Source: Sphingobacterium sp. UBA1575
GTDB lineage: Bacteria; Bacteroidota; Bacteroidia; Sphingobacteriales; Sphingobacteriaceae
Reading direction: 5' to 3'
DNA: 12,829 bases
Assembly: GCA_002322865.1 (NCBI GenBank)
Contig: DCOH01000009.1
Coordinates: 64,049 to 76,877 of the forward strand
The position numbers and the translations under genes are program-made. This document shows positions 1 to 6,242 of the stretch, piece by piece. The notes under the pieces were generated by a model, which was given only the letters and a program-made list of their open reading frames with translations, was not told the origin of the DNA and made no database searches. Position 1 is the first letter of the stretch. The number at the start of each line of letters is the position of its first letter.

Positions 1-19
1 TCGATCCTGCTCCCCGCTA
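1..19 (+). tRNA. 3' end of a tRNA gene (partial, identity unknown)
   Basis: The first 19 bases fit the end of a tRNA: a T-loop remnant TCGATC, the conserved C61 position (base 7), a 5-nt T-stem 3' strand, a 7-nt acceptor 3' strand (12-18) and an A discriminator at 19. No CCA is encoded, which is common in this phylum. A hairpin terminator follows 4 nt later, as expected for a tRNA gene. The partner strands lie outside the window, so folding and anticodon cannot be checked. The implied acceptor 5' strand would be AGCGGGG. Confidence 0.55.
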
Positions 20-23
20 CTGG

Positions 24-53
24 AAAAAAGCTCATCTTATGATGAGCTTTTTT
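24..53. terminator. Bidirectional intrinsic terminator
   Basis: A perfect 13-bp inverted repeat (24-36 and 41-53) with the 4-nt loop TTAT. The arms begin with six A and end with six T, so both strands present a hairpin followed by a U-run. It probably ends the tRNA on the plus strand and the Fic gene, whose stop is at 72, on the minus strand. Confidence 0.85.
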
Positions 54-71
54 AGTATTTAGACTTCACAA

Positions 72-1634
72 TTATTTTTTTGGTAATTCAGCAATGGTTT
101 TACCTTTTAGGCTTTTTTCAACCAAGTAAGCTATAAATTTGGTGAAAGGTTCGATGTTTTGTTCAACACTGGCCTGTTCGAGTGCTTGCATATATTCATC
201 TCGGTTTTCCACCGGAATTACCGACCATCTATATCCGCCCGAAGCAAGCATTACATTCATTAAAAAACGTCCCATTCTTCCATTGCCATCCATATAAGGG
301 TGAATGAATACAAAAATGAAATGCCCTAAAACAGCCCTAACGGATGCTTCTGTTTCTTCTTCCAACAATTCAAATAATACAGGCATAGCATCACGCATGT
401 TGTCAACGTTTAAGGGTATGTGTTTAGAGTTGCCAATATAAACCTGGTTGTTGCGATATCCAGCCAGATCAGCGGCTTTTAATAAACCTGCTGTTACACT
501 AGGATCGAAAAGTTGCCGATACCATTTAGAATGGTCCCTGTCAACCTGAATTCCAGCATTTGCTCCACCCAATATGAAGTTGATGCTTTCTTTAACGGAC
601 TGAAATGCCTGATAATACCCTCTCGCTGCCATTGCATCTCGCTGTTTTCGATCATCTTCACTCCCCTTGGTATCCCATTTTCCTGAACTTACCTTCTCAA
701 TCATTTCTGGTGTCACGCGATAGCGTTCTATGGAGAGGGAGTGATAAGCATCAGTGACGTAGATATCGTCGATTTCTTTTAGGAAAGATTCCTTATTTTC
801 TGGTAGTCCCGGTGAGGCTGGGAAGTTCTGTATAATCACCTTTCGCATCTGCTCCCACATCAACCGGATACGAGTGGCATATGGGGACCTTTCGCGGGCA
901 GGTAAATTCATTTCGATTTTATTTTCGAATGGATCTTCTTCGCGGATATCATAATCTGCCTGTTTAAAGGTATCTGTGATCTGGTCCGCAATTCTGCCCC
1001 TATTGATATTCCTCAAGGCTCCTGCCAGTCGGCCTGCCAAGGTGGTATGACCGTTTTCGAGCAATATGGGCAAGAGTTCGGATGCGTCCCTTATTAATGA
1101 CAACGCCGTACGTGCATCTATAGCATTTCTCGTGTAGATGGTTGCTGAACTATAAATGAGAGCGGACTGTAAATTGTACATTCGTATCCCTTTATCAGTA
1201 ACGAAAAGTTGATTTGCTGGGGGTAGTTCTCCTCTGAGATTAAAAAGTGAAGTATTGTGTGGCAATGTAGTTGGATGGTTGTTTCCTTTTGGAGAACGAA
1301 TAATTAACTGCTGAGGTACAGATTGTTTGCCTGCATGGAGCAATAAGGACTGGTCGGCTGAGAGGCACCAGTCGTCCCCATATCTATGACTCAGGAATAC
1401 CCCAATAAAATCCCAATACGAACTGTACCAGGCTGTGGTTTCACCATCCTTTGCTTCCGGATGGGAAGCAATATACCAACCTTTGGCGACTTCCCTTATA
1501 AATCCATTCTTTTTCAGAATTTCACGGAATTTACGATTAGGAATGTCATCTGTATGGATGCCTATTGCCCCTTTTTCTTGTAATTGTCTAAGAAACTTTA
1601 GAGCTTCAACAAACCTTTCTCTCGGTGTGGCCAT
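72..1634 (-). CDS. Fic family protein with N-terminal AbiEi-like winged-helix region
   Basis: The C-terminal half carries the Fic core HPYMDGNGRMGR at residues 445-456: catalytic H445, D449 and the phosphate-binding G450-N-G-R. Fic enzymes usually transfer AMP from ATP to Ser/Thr/Tyr of a target protein. Before the core, S299-x-x-x-E303 resembles the (S/T)xxxE(G/N) inhibitory helix of class II Fic proteins, but R304 stands where G/N is usual. The N-terminal 150 or so residues (short helices, then GWY near 52-54, then a W/Y-rich stretch and a DQSLLLHAG segment at 94-102) resemble the winged-helix plus AbiEi-type antitoxin/regulator fold; this is inference from pattern only. At 520 aa it is longer than single-domain Fic proteins. 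No membrane segments are visible. The ATG at 1634 has no Shine-Dalgarno site, normal for the phylum. It ends before the terminator at 24-53. The target is unknown. Confidence 0.9.
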   Translation of the reverse strand: MATPRERFVEALKFLRQLQEKGAIGIHTDDIPNRKFREILKKNGFIREVAKGWYIASHPEAKDGETTAWYSSYWDFIGVFLSHRYGDDWCLSADQSLLLHAGKQSVPQQLIIRSPKGNNHPTTLPHNTSLFNLRGELPPANQLFVTDKGIRMYNLQSALIYSSATIYTRNAIDARTALSLIRDASELLPILLENGHTTLAGRLAGALRNINRGRIADQITDTFKQADYDIREEDPFENKIEMNLPARERSPYATRIRLMWEQMRKVIIQNFPASPGLPENKESFLKEIDDIYVTDAYHSLSIERYRVTPEMIEKVSSGKWDTKGSEDDRKQRDAMAARGYYQAFQSVKESINFILGGANAGIQVDRDHSKWYRQLFDPSVTAGLLKAADLAGYRNNQVYIGNSKHIPLNVDNMRDAMPVLFELLEEETEASVRAVLGHFIFVFIHPYMDGNGRMGRFLMNVMLASGGYRWSVIPVENRDEYMQALEQASVEQNIEPFTKFIAYLVEKSLKGKTIAELPKK

Positions 1635-1661
1635 ATCGTAATTAGTTTTTCAAACACTCAA

Positions 1662-1757
1662 GTGCTTTTATTATTAATCATTGATGTGGTAAATTTAGTA
1701 AATATTGTTGTAGTATTTTTATTAAATCATGTTGTGATAGTTTTATTAAACCATGTT
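1662..1757. repeat. Degenerate 24-bp tandem repeats upstream of the Fic gene
   Basis: Read on the minus strand, four successive 24-nt blocks (1757-1734, 1733-1710, 1709-1686, 1685-1662) align without gaps. Blocks 1 and 2 share 16 of 17 leading bases: TTTTATTAAATCATGTT at 1717-1733 versus TTTTATTAAACCATGTT at 1741-1757 on the plus strand. All four end in AC on the minus strand. A weaker fifth block (1661-1638, about 14/24 matches to block 1) reaches almost to the ATG at 1634. The blocks contain stop codons, so they are not protein-coding. They occupy the promoter/leader of the Fic gene and could be stacked binding sites. Confidence 0.65.
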
Positions 1758-1826
1758 CAGTATTTCAATCTTATGTATGCTGTTGTAAAGGATTTTGTGG
1801 CACTCCTGGATGACTATGTAGTTGAC

Positions 1827-2591
1827 TTATAGATTGATGATGTCAAAATAATTCATGAGCGAAATATATAGGGATGCCAGCACAAAGTTCATCCCAATAA
1901 TCTTGGCGATTACAATCCACAATCTGGACCGTTTTTCATGCATCATTAGAAAACCGAAGATGCTGCCAAATAAAAATAAAAAGGGGATCATGAAAAAGGT
2001 AAGAAACAGATTGACCCCATCCTTAGAAAAGTTGATTTGGAAAGCCACCATAAACAGGTTCAATACATTTATCAATAAGAGGATAATATTGAGTTGCGCC
2101 GCGATATAGGTGTTGGCAAGAAAATGTTCCCAATAATTGTATTTATGTTTATAAAAAGTAATCCAGGTTATTAGACTGGTAATTGGAATCAAAAGAAAGA
2201 TGAAAACACTAAAATATTTCCCGAGGAATCCATGTCCGATGAGTTGATCAGCATGTGCAGCAGGTTGAATTTTATCGATCCATAAGTGTATGCCTTTAAT
2301 TATCAAGGAACAAATGGTCGTCATGATCAAGACAAAGGCAAAGGGCCGAAAATAAGCTACACGTTTTCCATCAAGGTAATCTTTAATCATTAAACCCGGC
2401 TTGGTGAAAAGGCACTTTAAAGTATAGAAAAAGCCTTTATCCACATGGAAAACGGAATGCGGGATATCATGTAGAAAATAATGCGCATCGATTCGGTGTT
2501 CATGGGCAGACTGTCCACATTGGGGGCAATAATTTCCTATGAAATTAAATTGGCAATTTAGGCATACGGCATTCTCCTCTCGATGTGGCAT
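1827..2591 (-). CDS. DUF3667 family membrane protein
   Basis: A 254-aa protein with an N-terminal zinc-ribbon-like pair of CxxC knuckles (C10-x2-C13 and C22-x2-C25), followed by the conserved soluble stretch around residues 53-77 with GFFYTLKCLFTKPG and DYLDGKR. About five hydrophobic segments follow (near 83-103, 125-147, 163-185, 194-217 and 224-247). This layout is characteristic of the Bacteroidota DUF3667 family, whose function is not known. The ATG at 2591 lies 6 nt from a 22-bp palindrome that may control it. It is separated from the Fic gene by 192 nt, so joint transcription is uncertain. Confidence 0.85.
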   Translation of the reverse strand: MPHREENAVCLNCQFNFIGNYCPQCGQSAHEHRIDAHYFLHDIPHSVFHVDKGFFYTLKCLFTKPGLMIKDYLDGKRVAYFRPFAFVLIMTTICSLIIKGIHLWIDKIQPAAHADQLIGHGFLGKYFSVFIFLLIPITSLITWITFYKHKYNYWEHFLANTYIAAQLNIILLLINVLNLFMVAFQINFSKDGVNLFLTFFMIPFLFLFGSIFGFLMMHEKRSRLWIVIAKIIGMNFVLASLYISLMNYFDIINL

Positions 2592-2597
2592 AAGGTT

Positions 2598-2619
2598 TAT
2601 TTAGTTAGTTAACTAAATA
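2598..2619. promoter_or_regulatory. Palindrome just upstream of the DUF3667 gene
   Basis: Two perfect 10-bp arms, TATTTAGTTA (2598-2607) and TAACTAAATA (2610-2619), are separated by GT. The element ends 6 nt before the ATG of the minus-strand DUF3667 gene. Position and symmetry fit an operator for a dimeric repressor, or a hairpin in the translation start region. The regulator is unknown. The remaining 2620-2883 is very AT-rich and I see no gene in it. Confidence 0.5.
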
Positions 2620-2883
2620 TATAAAATTCAAGTAAGAAATGAGTTTTTTCCTTTCGGAAATAATAGATAAAATTCATTTCTCTTATATCAAATTCGTCTT
2701 AAAACTGAGCCTAGCTAATTATTAAGGATTTCGTGTTTAGTATTAAGCATGCTGAATTTTTAGACTGCATATAGATACAATCATTTAATATATTAATAAA
2801 CAATATATTATAATTCTTTTAAAGATAAATTAATTCAAAATAGGTAATATTGTGTAATTAAATACAGACTTAATATTTGAATT

Positions 2884-3234
2884 GTGAAATATCTAGAATT
2901 AAACGAGCAGATTAAAGCCCACTTGATACAAGAGAAACCATATTTAGATATGGATTTTACATTGACAAAATTAGCAGATAGCCTGGATACCTCCCTTTAT
3001 CATTTAGAAAAAGCCTTGAAACAACATTTTGAAGGATCGATTTATGAATATATTAACCAGCTTCGAATAGAATACTTTATATCTCAAATTGACCGGATAA
3101 ATGCAGGTGAATTAAATATTATTACTTTAGCTTACGAATCTGGATTTAAATCAAAATCCTCATTCCGTAATAATTTTAGACAAATACAGGGAATCTCACC
3201 CACAGCCTATATTCTCAAGTATATAAAAAATTAA
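2884..3234 (+). CDS. Short AraC-type DNA-binding protein (HTH domain only)
   Basis: The 116 residues are almost entirely an AraC-family DNA-binding domain. The linker-like start with KPYLDMDFTLTKLA leads into the first helix-turn-helix (about 26-55), then YEYINQLRIEYF (54-65), the second helix-turn-helix with ESGFKSKSSFRNNFRQ (85-100) and the closing GISPTAYI (103-110). This matches the C-terminal part of Bacteroidota regulators that normally carry a long membrane or ligand-sensing N-terminus. None is present: the frame is closed by TGA at 2878-2880 and the DNA before it shows no coding pattern. The only usual start is GTG at 2884. It could be a compact stand-alone regulator or the surviving tail of a larger gene. 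A terminator follows at 3251-3290. Confidence 0.75.
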   Translation: MKYLELNEQIKAHLIQEKPYLDMDFTLTKLADSLDTSLYHLEKALKQHFEGSIYEYINQLRIEYFISQIDRINAGELNIITLAYESGFKSKSSFRNNFRQIQGISPTAYILKYIKN

Positions 3235-3250
3235 TATTCTTAGGCATGAT

Positions 3251-3292
3251 AAAATTTAACAACCAATTTACACATGAGTTGTTAAATTTTTT
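3251..3292 (+). terminator. AT-rich hairpin terminator
   Basis: A perfect 13-bp inverted repeat (3251-3263 AAAATTTAACAAC and 3278-3290) with a 14-nt loop and a run of six T, 16 nt after the stop of the AraC-type gene. It probably ends that transcript. The stem is weak in G+C, typical for this genome. Confidence 0.65.
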
Positions 3293-3318
3293 GGTAATAT
3301 TATTAAAAACCACATGCT

Positions 3319-3609
3319 ATGGAAATTATAAACAATGAGACTAACCTACAATTCGAATATAGGGAAGCTGATGAGATCGCACGCTTGGAATATCGCTTTT
3401 ATAAAAAAGACATTGCTTTGATGCATACGGTCGTTCCTGATAGCATGAAGGGAAAGGGAGTGGCTTCTGCCTTGGCAGAGCAAGCTTTTGCATTTGCCAA
3501 GGCGATGAATAAAAAAGTCATGGTGTATTGTCCCTTCGTTGCGAAATATGTCCAAAAACATCCAGAACTAAAAGATCAAATTGATAGGGATTACCATCCG
3601 AATCTATAA
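3319..3609 (+). CDS. Small GNAT-like N-acetyltransferase (YjdJ/NATD1 type)
   Basis: A 96-aa protein of the short GCN5-related N-acetyltransferase group. The pattern is clear: ARLEYRFY near 21-28, the strand LMHTVVP (34-40), the acetyl-CoA pyrophosphate-binding loop MKGKGVAS (43-50) followed by a helix ALAEQAFAFAK, then KVMVYCPFV (66-74) and the terminal YVQKHPEL (77-84). Members are about 90-100 aa, so this one is complete. The acceptor substrate is not known. The ATG at 3319 lies 29 nt after the upstream terminator, so it probably has its own promoter. It converges on the ABC-F gene, 20 nt away. Confidence 0.85.
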   Translation: MEIINNETNLQFEYREADEIARLEYRFYKKDIALMHTVVPDSMKGKGVASALAEQAFAFAKAMNKKVMVYCPFVAKYVQKHPELKDQIDRDYHPNL

Positions 3610-3629
3610 GGTCAATCTTTAAAATCAAT

Positions 3630-5255
3630 TTATAAGATCAATTCCCTTTCAATTCCAATCTCTTTCAAAAAGACCTCATCATGCGAAACCAGCAGTAAAG
3701 TTCCCTGAAATTGCTTGATGGCTTCTGTAAGTATAAGGATATTCTGTAGATCAATGTTGTTGGTTGGTTCGTCCAAGACTATGATATCAGGGGCTTGATT
3801 GGAAATATTCAGACAACATAATAACAATCGCATTCTTTCCCCACCACTTAAGGAAAGACAAGATTTATCCCAAGTTTCCTTATCAAATAGAAAACGATTC
3901 AACCTAATTTTCACTTCATGTTCTTGAAGGCCTGCATGATTAAATTGTTGTGCCATTTCATAGATGGATTGATTGGACTTGATTAAGGAATATTCCTGGT
4001 CTACATAGACGTATCTTTTGCTATTGGAAAGGAGCTTTCCCTTGGAGGGTTCCAAAATACCTAACAAAAGTTTGATCAAGGTAGTTTTACCGGAGCCATT
4101 TAATCCTTTAATAGCAATTCTTGGCCCATGCCGGATCTGAAAAAGAAGATTTTCCTTCCAAAGAAATCTTCCGCTGTTACTGGCTTCAAAATCATTTAAT
4201 CCATCATTGGAAAGAATCTTATAATTAATTTCCTGGGCTTCTAAAAGTAATTTACCACGATAACTATCCGAGTTTTCAAACCCGAATTGCATTTGATCTA
4301 TTTCGGGGAGAATACTTCTTAAACTGGTTAATTGATTTTGGATCCCCAATATTTTTTCTTCATGTACCGATTTCAGTTTTGAGGAACTTCCTTCAGCTTT
4401 ATTGCGAAGGGTATTCATCATGATCTTTGGCACCCCAGCACCTTCCTGCTTCTTTTTGCCCCGTGCATTCAATTTATTTTGCCTTTCTATCGCCTCTTTT
4501 TCTTTTTCCTTTGCCTTCCGGAGTTCCTTTTGTTGCGATTGTACCTGATGGTTCAGCGCATCCAATTCAATTCCCTTTTGCTCGGCATAAAAACGGTAAT
4601 TGCCGCCATATAATCGAATCCCATCACGGCTTAACTCTGCTATTTGTGGGGTCAATTCCAATAATTGCCTATCATGACTAACGATCAAAAGGGTTTTGTT
4701 GGTTTTTTCGACAAAATCATAGAGTAATTTGCGGCCATCTTGATCTAAATGATTACTTGGCTCATCCATCAGAATAAATTCCGGCTCCTGGATTTCTATA
4801 CCCGCTAAAAAAACCTTGGTCTTTTGGCCTCCGCTCAGACTGCCTAATTTTCGCACTAGATCTAATCCGGATAAGTCCCATTTTTCTAAAGCTTGTTCAC
4901 AACGATCTTCCAAAGTCCAATCATCTTCAAGAATTTCCATGTTTTCCGCTGTCGCCTCTCCCTGCAGGATAGCATGTAAAGCACGTAGTTTACCTGAAAT
5001 TCCTAATGCCTCCGCAATAGTTAGGTCATTGTAATCGTCATGGGTCTGCGGAATGTAGTACGGTTTTGATGTACAGCTTATTATTCCTGAAGACAAGGGA
5101 AGTTTATCGGCAATAATCTTTAAAATACTGGATTTTCCTGCACCATTGTTCCCGATAAGGGCAATCTTATCATTTTTATTGATAATGAAATTGATGTTCT
5201 CGAACAGAACATCTTTATTTGGATGTATATAAGTTGCTTGTTGTAATATAAACAT
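3630..5255 (-). CDS. ABC-F family ATPase (ribosome-associated type)
   Basis: A 541-aa soluble protein with two ATP-binding cassettes and no membrane segment, the ABC-F layout. Cassette 1: Walker A GNNGAGKS (35-42), signature LSGGQ (140-144), Walker B ILMDEP (161-166), H-switch H194. A basic, coiled-coil-like linker (about 226-316, with repeated KEKE and RGKKK) is the region that reaches into the ribosomal E site in known ABC-F proteins. Cassette 2: Walker A GLNGSGKT (384-391), LSGGE (469-473), Walker B IIVLDEP (491-497), H525. Family members help stalled ribosomes or protect against ribosome-targeting antibiotics; which applies here cannot be read from sequence. The ATG at 5255 has an AAAGGA ribosome-binding site about 6 nt upstream, unusual for this window. 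A promoter-like TACCTTTG at 5365-5372 implies a leader of about 100 nt. Confidence 0.93.
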   Translation of the reverse strand: MFILQQATYIHPNKDVLFENINFIINKNDKIALIGNNGAGKSSILKIIADKLPLSSGIISCTSKPYYIPQTHDDYNDLTIAEALGISGKLRALHAILQGEATAENMEILEDDWTLEDRCEQALEKWDLSGLDLVRKLGSLSGGQKTKVFLAGIEIQEPEFILMDEPSNHLDQDGRKLLYDFVEKTNKTLLIVSHDRQLLELTPQIAELSRDGIRLYGGNYRFYAEQKGIELDALNHQVQSQQKELRKAKEKEKEAIERQNKLNARGKKKQEGAGVPKIMMNTLRNKAEGSSSKLKSVHEEKILGIQNQLTSLRSILPEIDQMQFGFENSDSYRGKLLLEAQEINYKILSNDGLNDFEASNSGRFLWKENLLFQIRHGPRIAIKGLNGSGKTTLIKLLLGILEPSKGKLLSNSKRYVYVDQEYSLIKSNQSIYEMAQQFNHAGLQEHEVKIRLNRFLFDKETWDKSCLSLSGGERMRLLLCCLNISNQAPDIIVLDEPTNNIDLQNILILTEAIKQFQGTLLLVSHDEVFLKEIGIERELIL

Positions 5256-5364
5256 AAATCCTTTCGCTTAGGGGTGAAATACTGGATTGCGAGCTCGTTA
5301 AAGAGCTAACGGAATCAAATGCGGAAAGATTTATTTATTACATATAGAATTATTTCGTGTGCTA

Positions 5365-5372
5365 CAAAGGTA
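5365..5372 (-). promoter_or_regulatory. Promoter -7 element of the ABC-F gene
   Basis: On the minus strand TACCTTTG matches the Bacteroidota -7 consensus TAnnTTTG exactly. It is the loop and inner part of the small palindrome GCTAC-AAAG-GTAGC (5361-5374). No clear -33 TTG is seen. Transcription would begin near 5358-5360, leaving about 100 nt of leader before the ABC-F start codon. Confidence 0.55.
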
Positions 5373-5385
5373 GCTATTTAATTTA

Positions 5386-5407
5386 AAATCTGAAAACCGT
5401 CAGATTT
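5386..5407 (-). terminator. Hairpin after the alkB 3'-end copy
   Basis: Minus strand: AAATCTGA-CGGTTT-TCAGATTT, a perfect 8-bp stem (5386-5393 with 5400-5407) followed by TAAATT. It sits 25 nt past the stop codon of the alkB fragment and directly before the ABC-F promoter, so it looks like the old alkB terminator. The U-run is short, so strength is doubtful. Confidence 0.4.
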
Positions 5408-5432
5408 AGGCGTTCTCCATCGTCCTGATTGT

Positions 5433-5483
5433 CTAAGCATTTTCAATCGTTCGGAAAGTCAGGTTTATCCGAGGACCATGCTG
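5433..5483 (-). pseudogene. Orphan copy of the alkB 3' end
   Basis: These 51 nt encode QHGPRINLTFRTIENA and a stop, identical to the last 16 residues of the intact AlkB gene at 6243-6845. The match continues past the stop: 5423-5483 and 6233-6293 differ at one base in 61 (G5462 versus A6272), and weaker similarity runs to about 5390/6193. Upstream on the minus strand (from 5484) the similarity stops abruptly, so the rest of the gene is missing. It is a non-functional remnant of a duplication or recombination event. Confidence 0.85.
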
Positions 5484-5666
5484 GGCAAATGAAAACCCAA
5501 CTACAGAAAAAGCACGATACCAAGAATAGAAACTGCTACGAGGTTATAGAAGAAAGTCCAAAATTAATAGTCGTAGTATATTAGGATGAGAATTAATAAA
5601 ATGTAATATAAAAATATATGGATGTTTTTTATACTTAAATATTAATAAATTTATAACCAATAAATT

Positions 5667-5834
5667 ATGAGAAGATATAAAATTACTCTAACATCATTAT
5701 TAGTAGTCTAAAATATTGAGGGATGTTGGTATTACCGTGATAATATTTGTTTAGTGCATGATATAGTTTGTGTATGTTGCGATCATTGGTATTGCTTATG
5801 GGGTTGTAAAAAGGAGGATTTTTGCAATAAATAA
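5667..5834 (+). pseudogene. Possible broken cysteine-rich peptide gene
   Basis: From ATG 5667 the frame encodes MRRYKITLTSLLVV, like the start of a signal peptide, and then meets TAA (5709-5711). The same frame stays open for another 40 codons to TAA at 5832-5834 and encodes a peptide with 8 Cys and 3 Trp, beginning NIEGCWYYRD and ending KKEDFCNK. No ATG exists in the second part. Basic and hydrophobic start plus Cys-rich tail in one frame suggests a small exported peptide inactivated by a stop. Chance cannot be excluded, because the region is rich in TGT on the plus strand. The surrounding 5484-5666 and 5835-5857 show no convincing gene. Confidence 0.25.
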
Positions 5835-5857
5835 TAAAAACTAAGTATCTATTAATA

Positions 5858-6136
5858 ATGAAAAAAATATCTCCATTTATTGTTTCTTATGTTGCAATTC
5901 TGCTTAACGTATGCTACTTAGGCTTATGGATTTATGCGTTTAATAAATATGATCGATATGAGGATAAAGTTAGTTTTTTTAAAAAATTTATTCCTTTTTC
6001 TAATTTCGAATTGGTTTTGATAGCCTTATCAGTATTTTCAATAATTGTTTTTGCAAGAAGTAAGATGCCAATAAATAAGGTTTTGTTTATTGTGCAAATA
6101 GGATTTACAACTTTATTTATATGGCAATTTCTTTAA
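5858..6136 (+). CDS. Small hypothetical membrane protein
   Basis: I do not recognise this 92-aa protein. It has three hydrophobic segments (about 7-28, 50-66 and 73-92). A charged loop between the first two (residues 29-44) contains YDRYEDKVSFFKKF. The ATG at 5858 is the first usual start after the in-frame stop at 5828-5830. There is no ribosome-binding site nearby; the strong AGGAGG at 5812-5817 lies 40 nt upstream, too far to serve it. Codons are very AT-rich, more so than in the flanking repair genes. It lies inside the roughly 710-bp segment bounded by the two copies of the alkB end, alone and on the opposite strand, which hints that it arrived with that segment. Confidence 0.6.
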   Translation: MKKISPFIVSYVAILLNVCYLGLWIYAFNKYDRYEDKVSFFKKFIPFSNFELVLIALSVFSIIVFARSKMPINKVLFIVQIGFTTLFIWQFL

Positions 6137-6180
6137 AATATTGAGTCCCTATATATAATAGACAACACTTAGACATTGTA

Positions 6181-6206
6181 TACTGGTAAAAGCGGAAAAA
6201 CCAGTA
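6181..6206. other. Hairpin between the small membrane gene and alkB
   Basis: TACTGGT (6181-6187) and ACCAGTA (6200-6206) form a perfect 7-bp stem with a 12-nt loop, between the convergent stops at 6136 and 6243. No U-run follows on either strand, so it may stabilise a 3' end rather than terminate. Confidence 0.35.
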
Positions 6207-6242
6207 ACCTTCAGATTAGCAGTTTTCAATCATCCTGATTGT

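Noticed and set aside
1..2591. Genomic island anchored at the tRNA end (Fic and DUF3667 genes as cargo)
   Set aside because: No integrase, no repeat of the tRNA end within the window and no clear composition break.
2787..2809. Two AATATATT palindromes 15 nt apart
   Set aside because: Very AT-rich surroundings make such short palindromes common; no gene-related position supports a role.
5489..5584. 31-codon plus-strand frame from ATG 5489
   Set aside because: Short, no ribosome-binding site, no recognisable pattern, and it starts right at the edge of the alkB-end copy; chance is sufficient.
5812..5817. Strong AGGAGG Shine-Dalgarno-like site before the small membrane gene
   Set aside because: It is 40 nt from the ATG at 5858, and the nearest start-like codon (TTG 5822) ends after two codons; it is also part of the Cys-rich frame.
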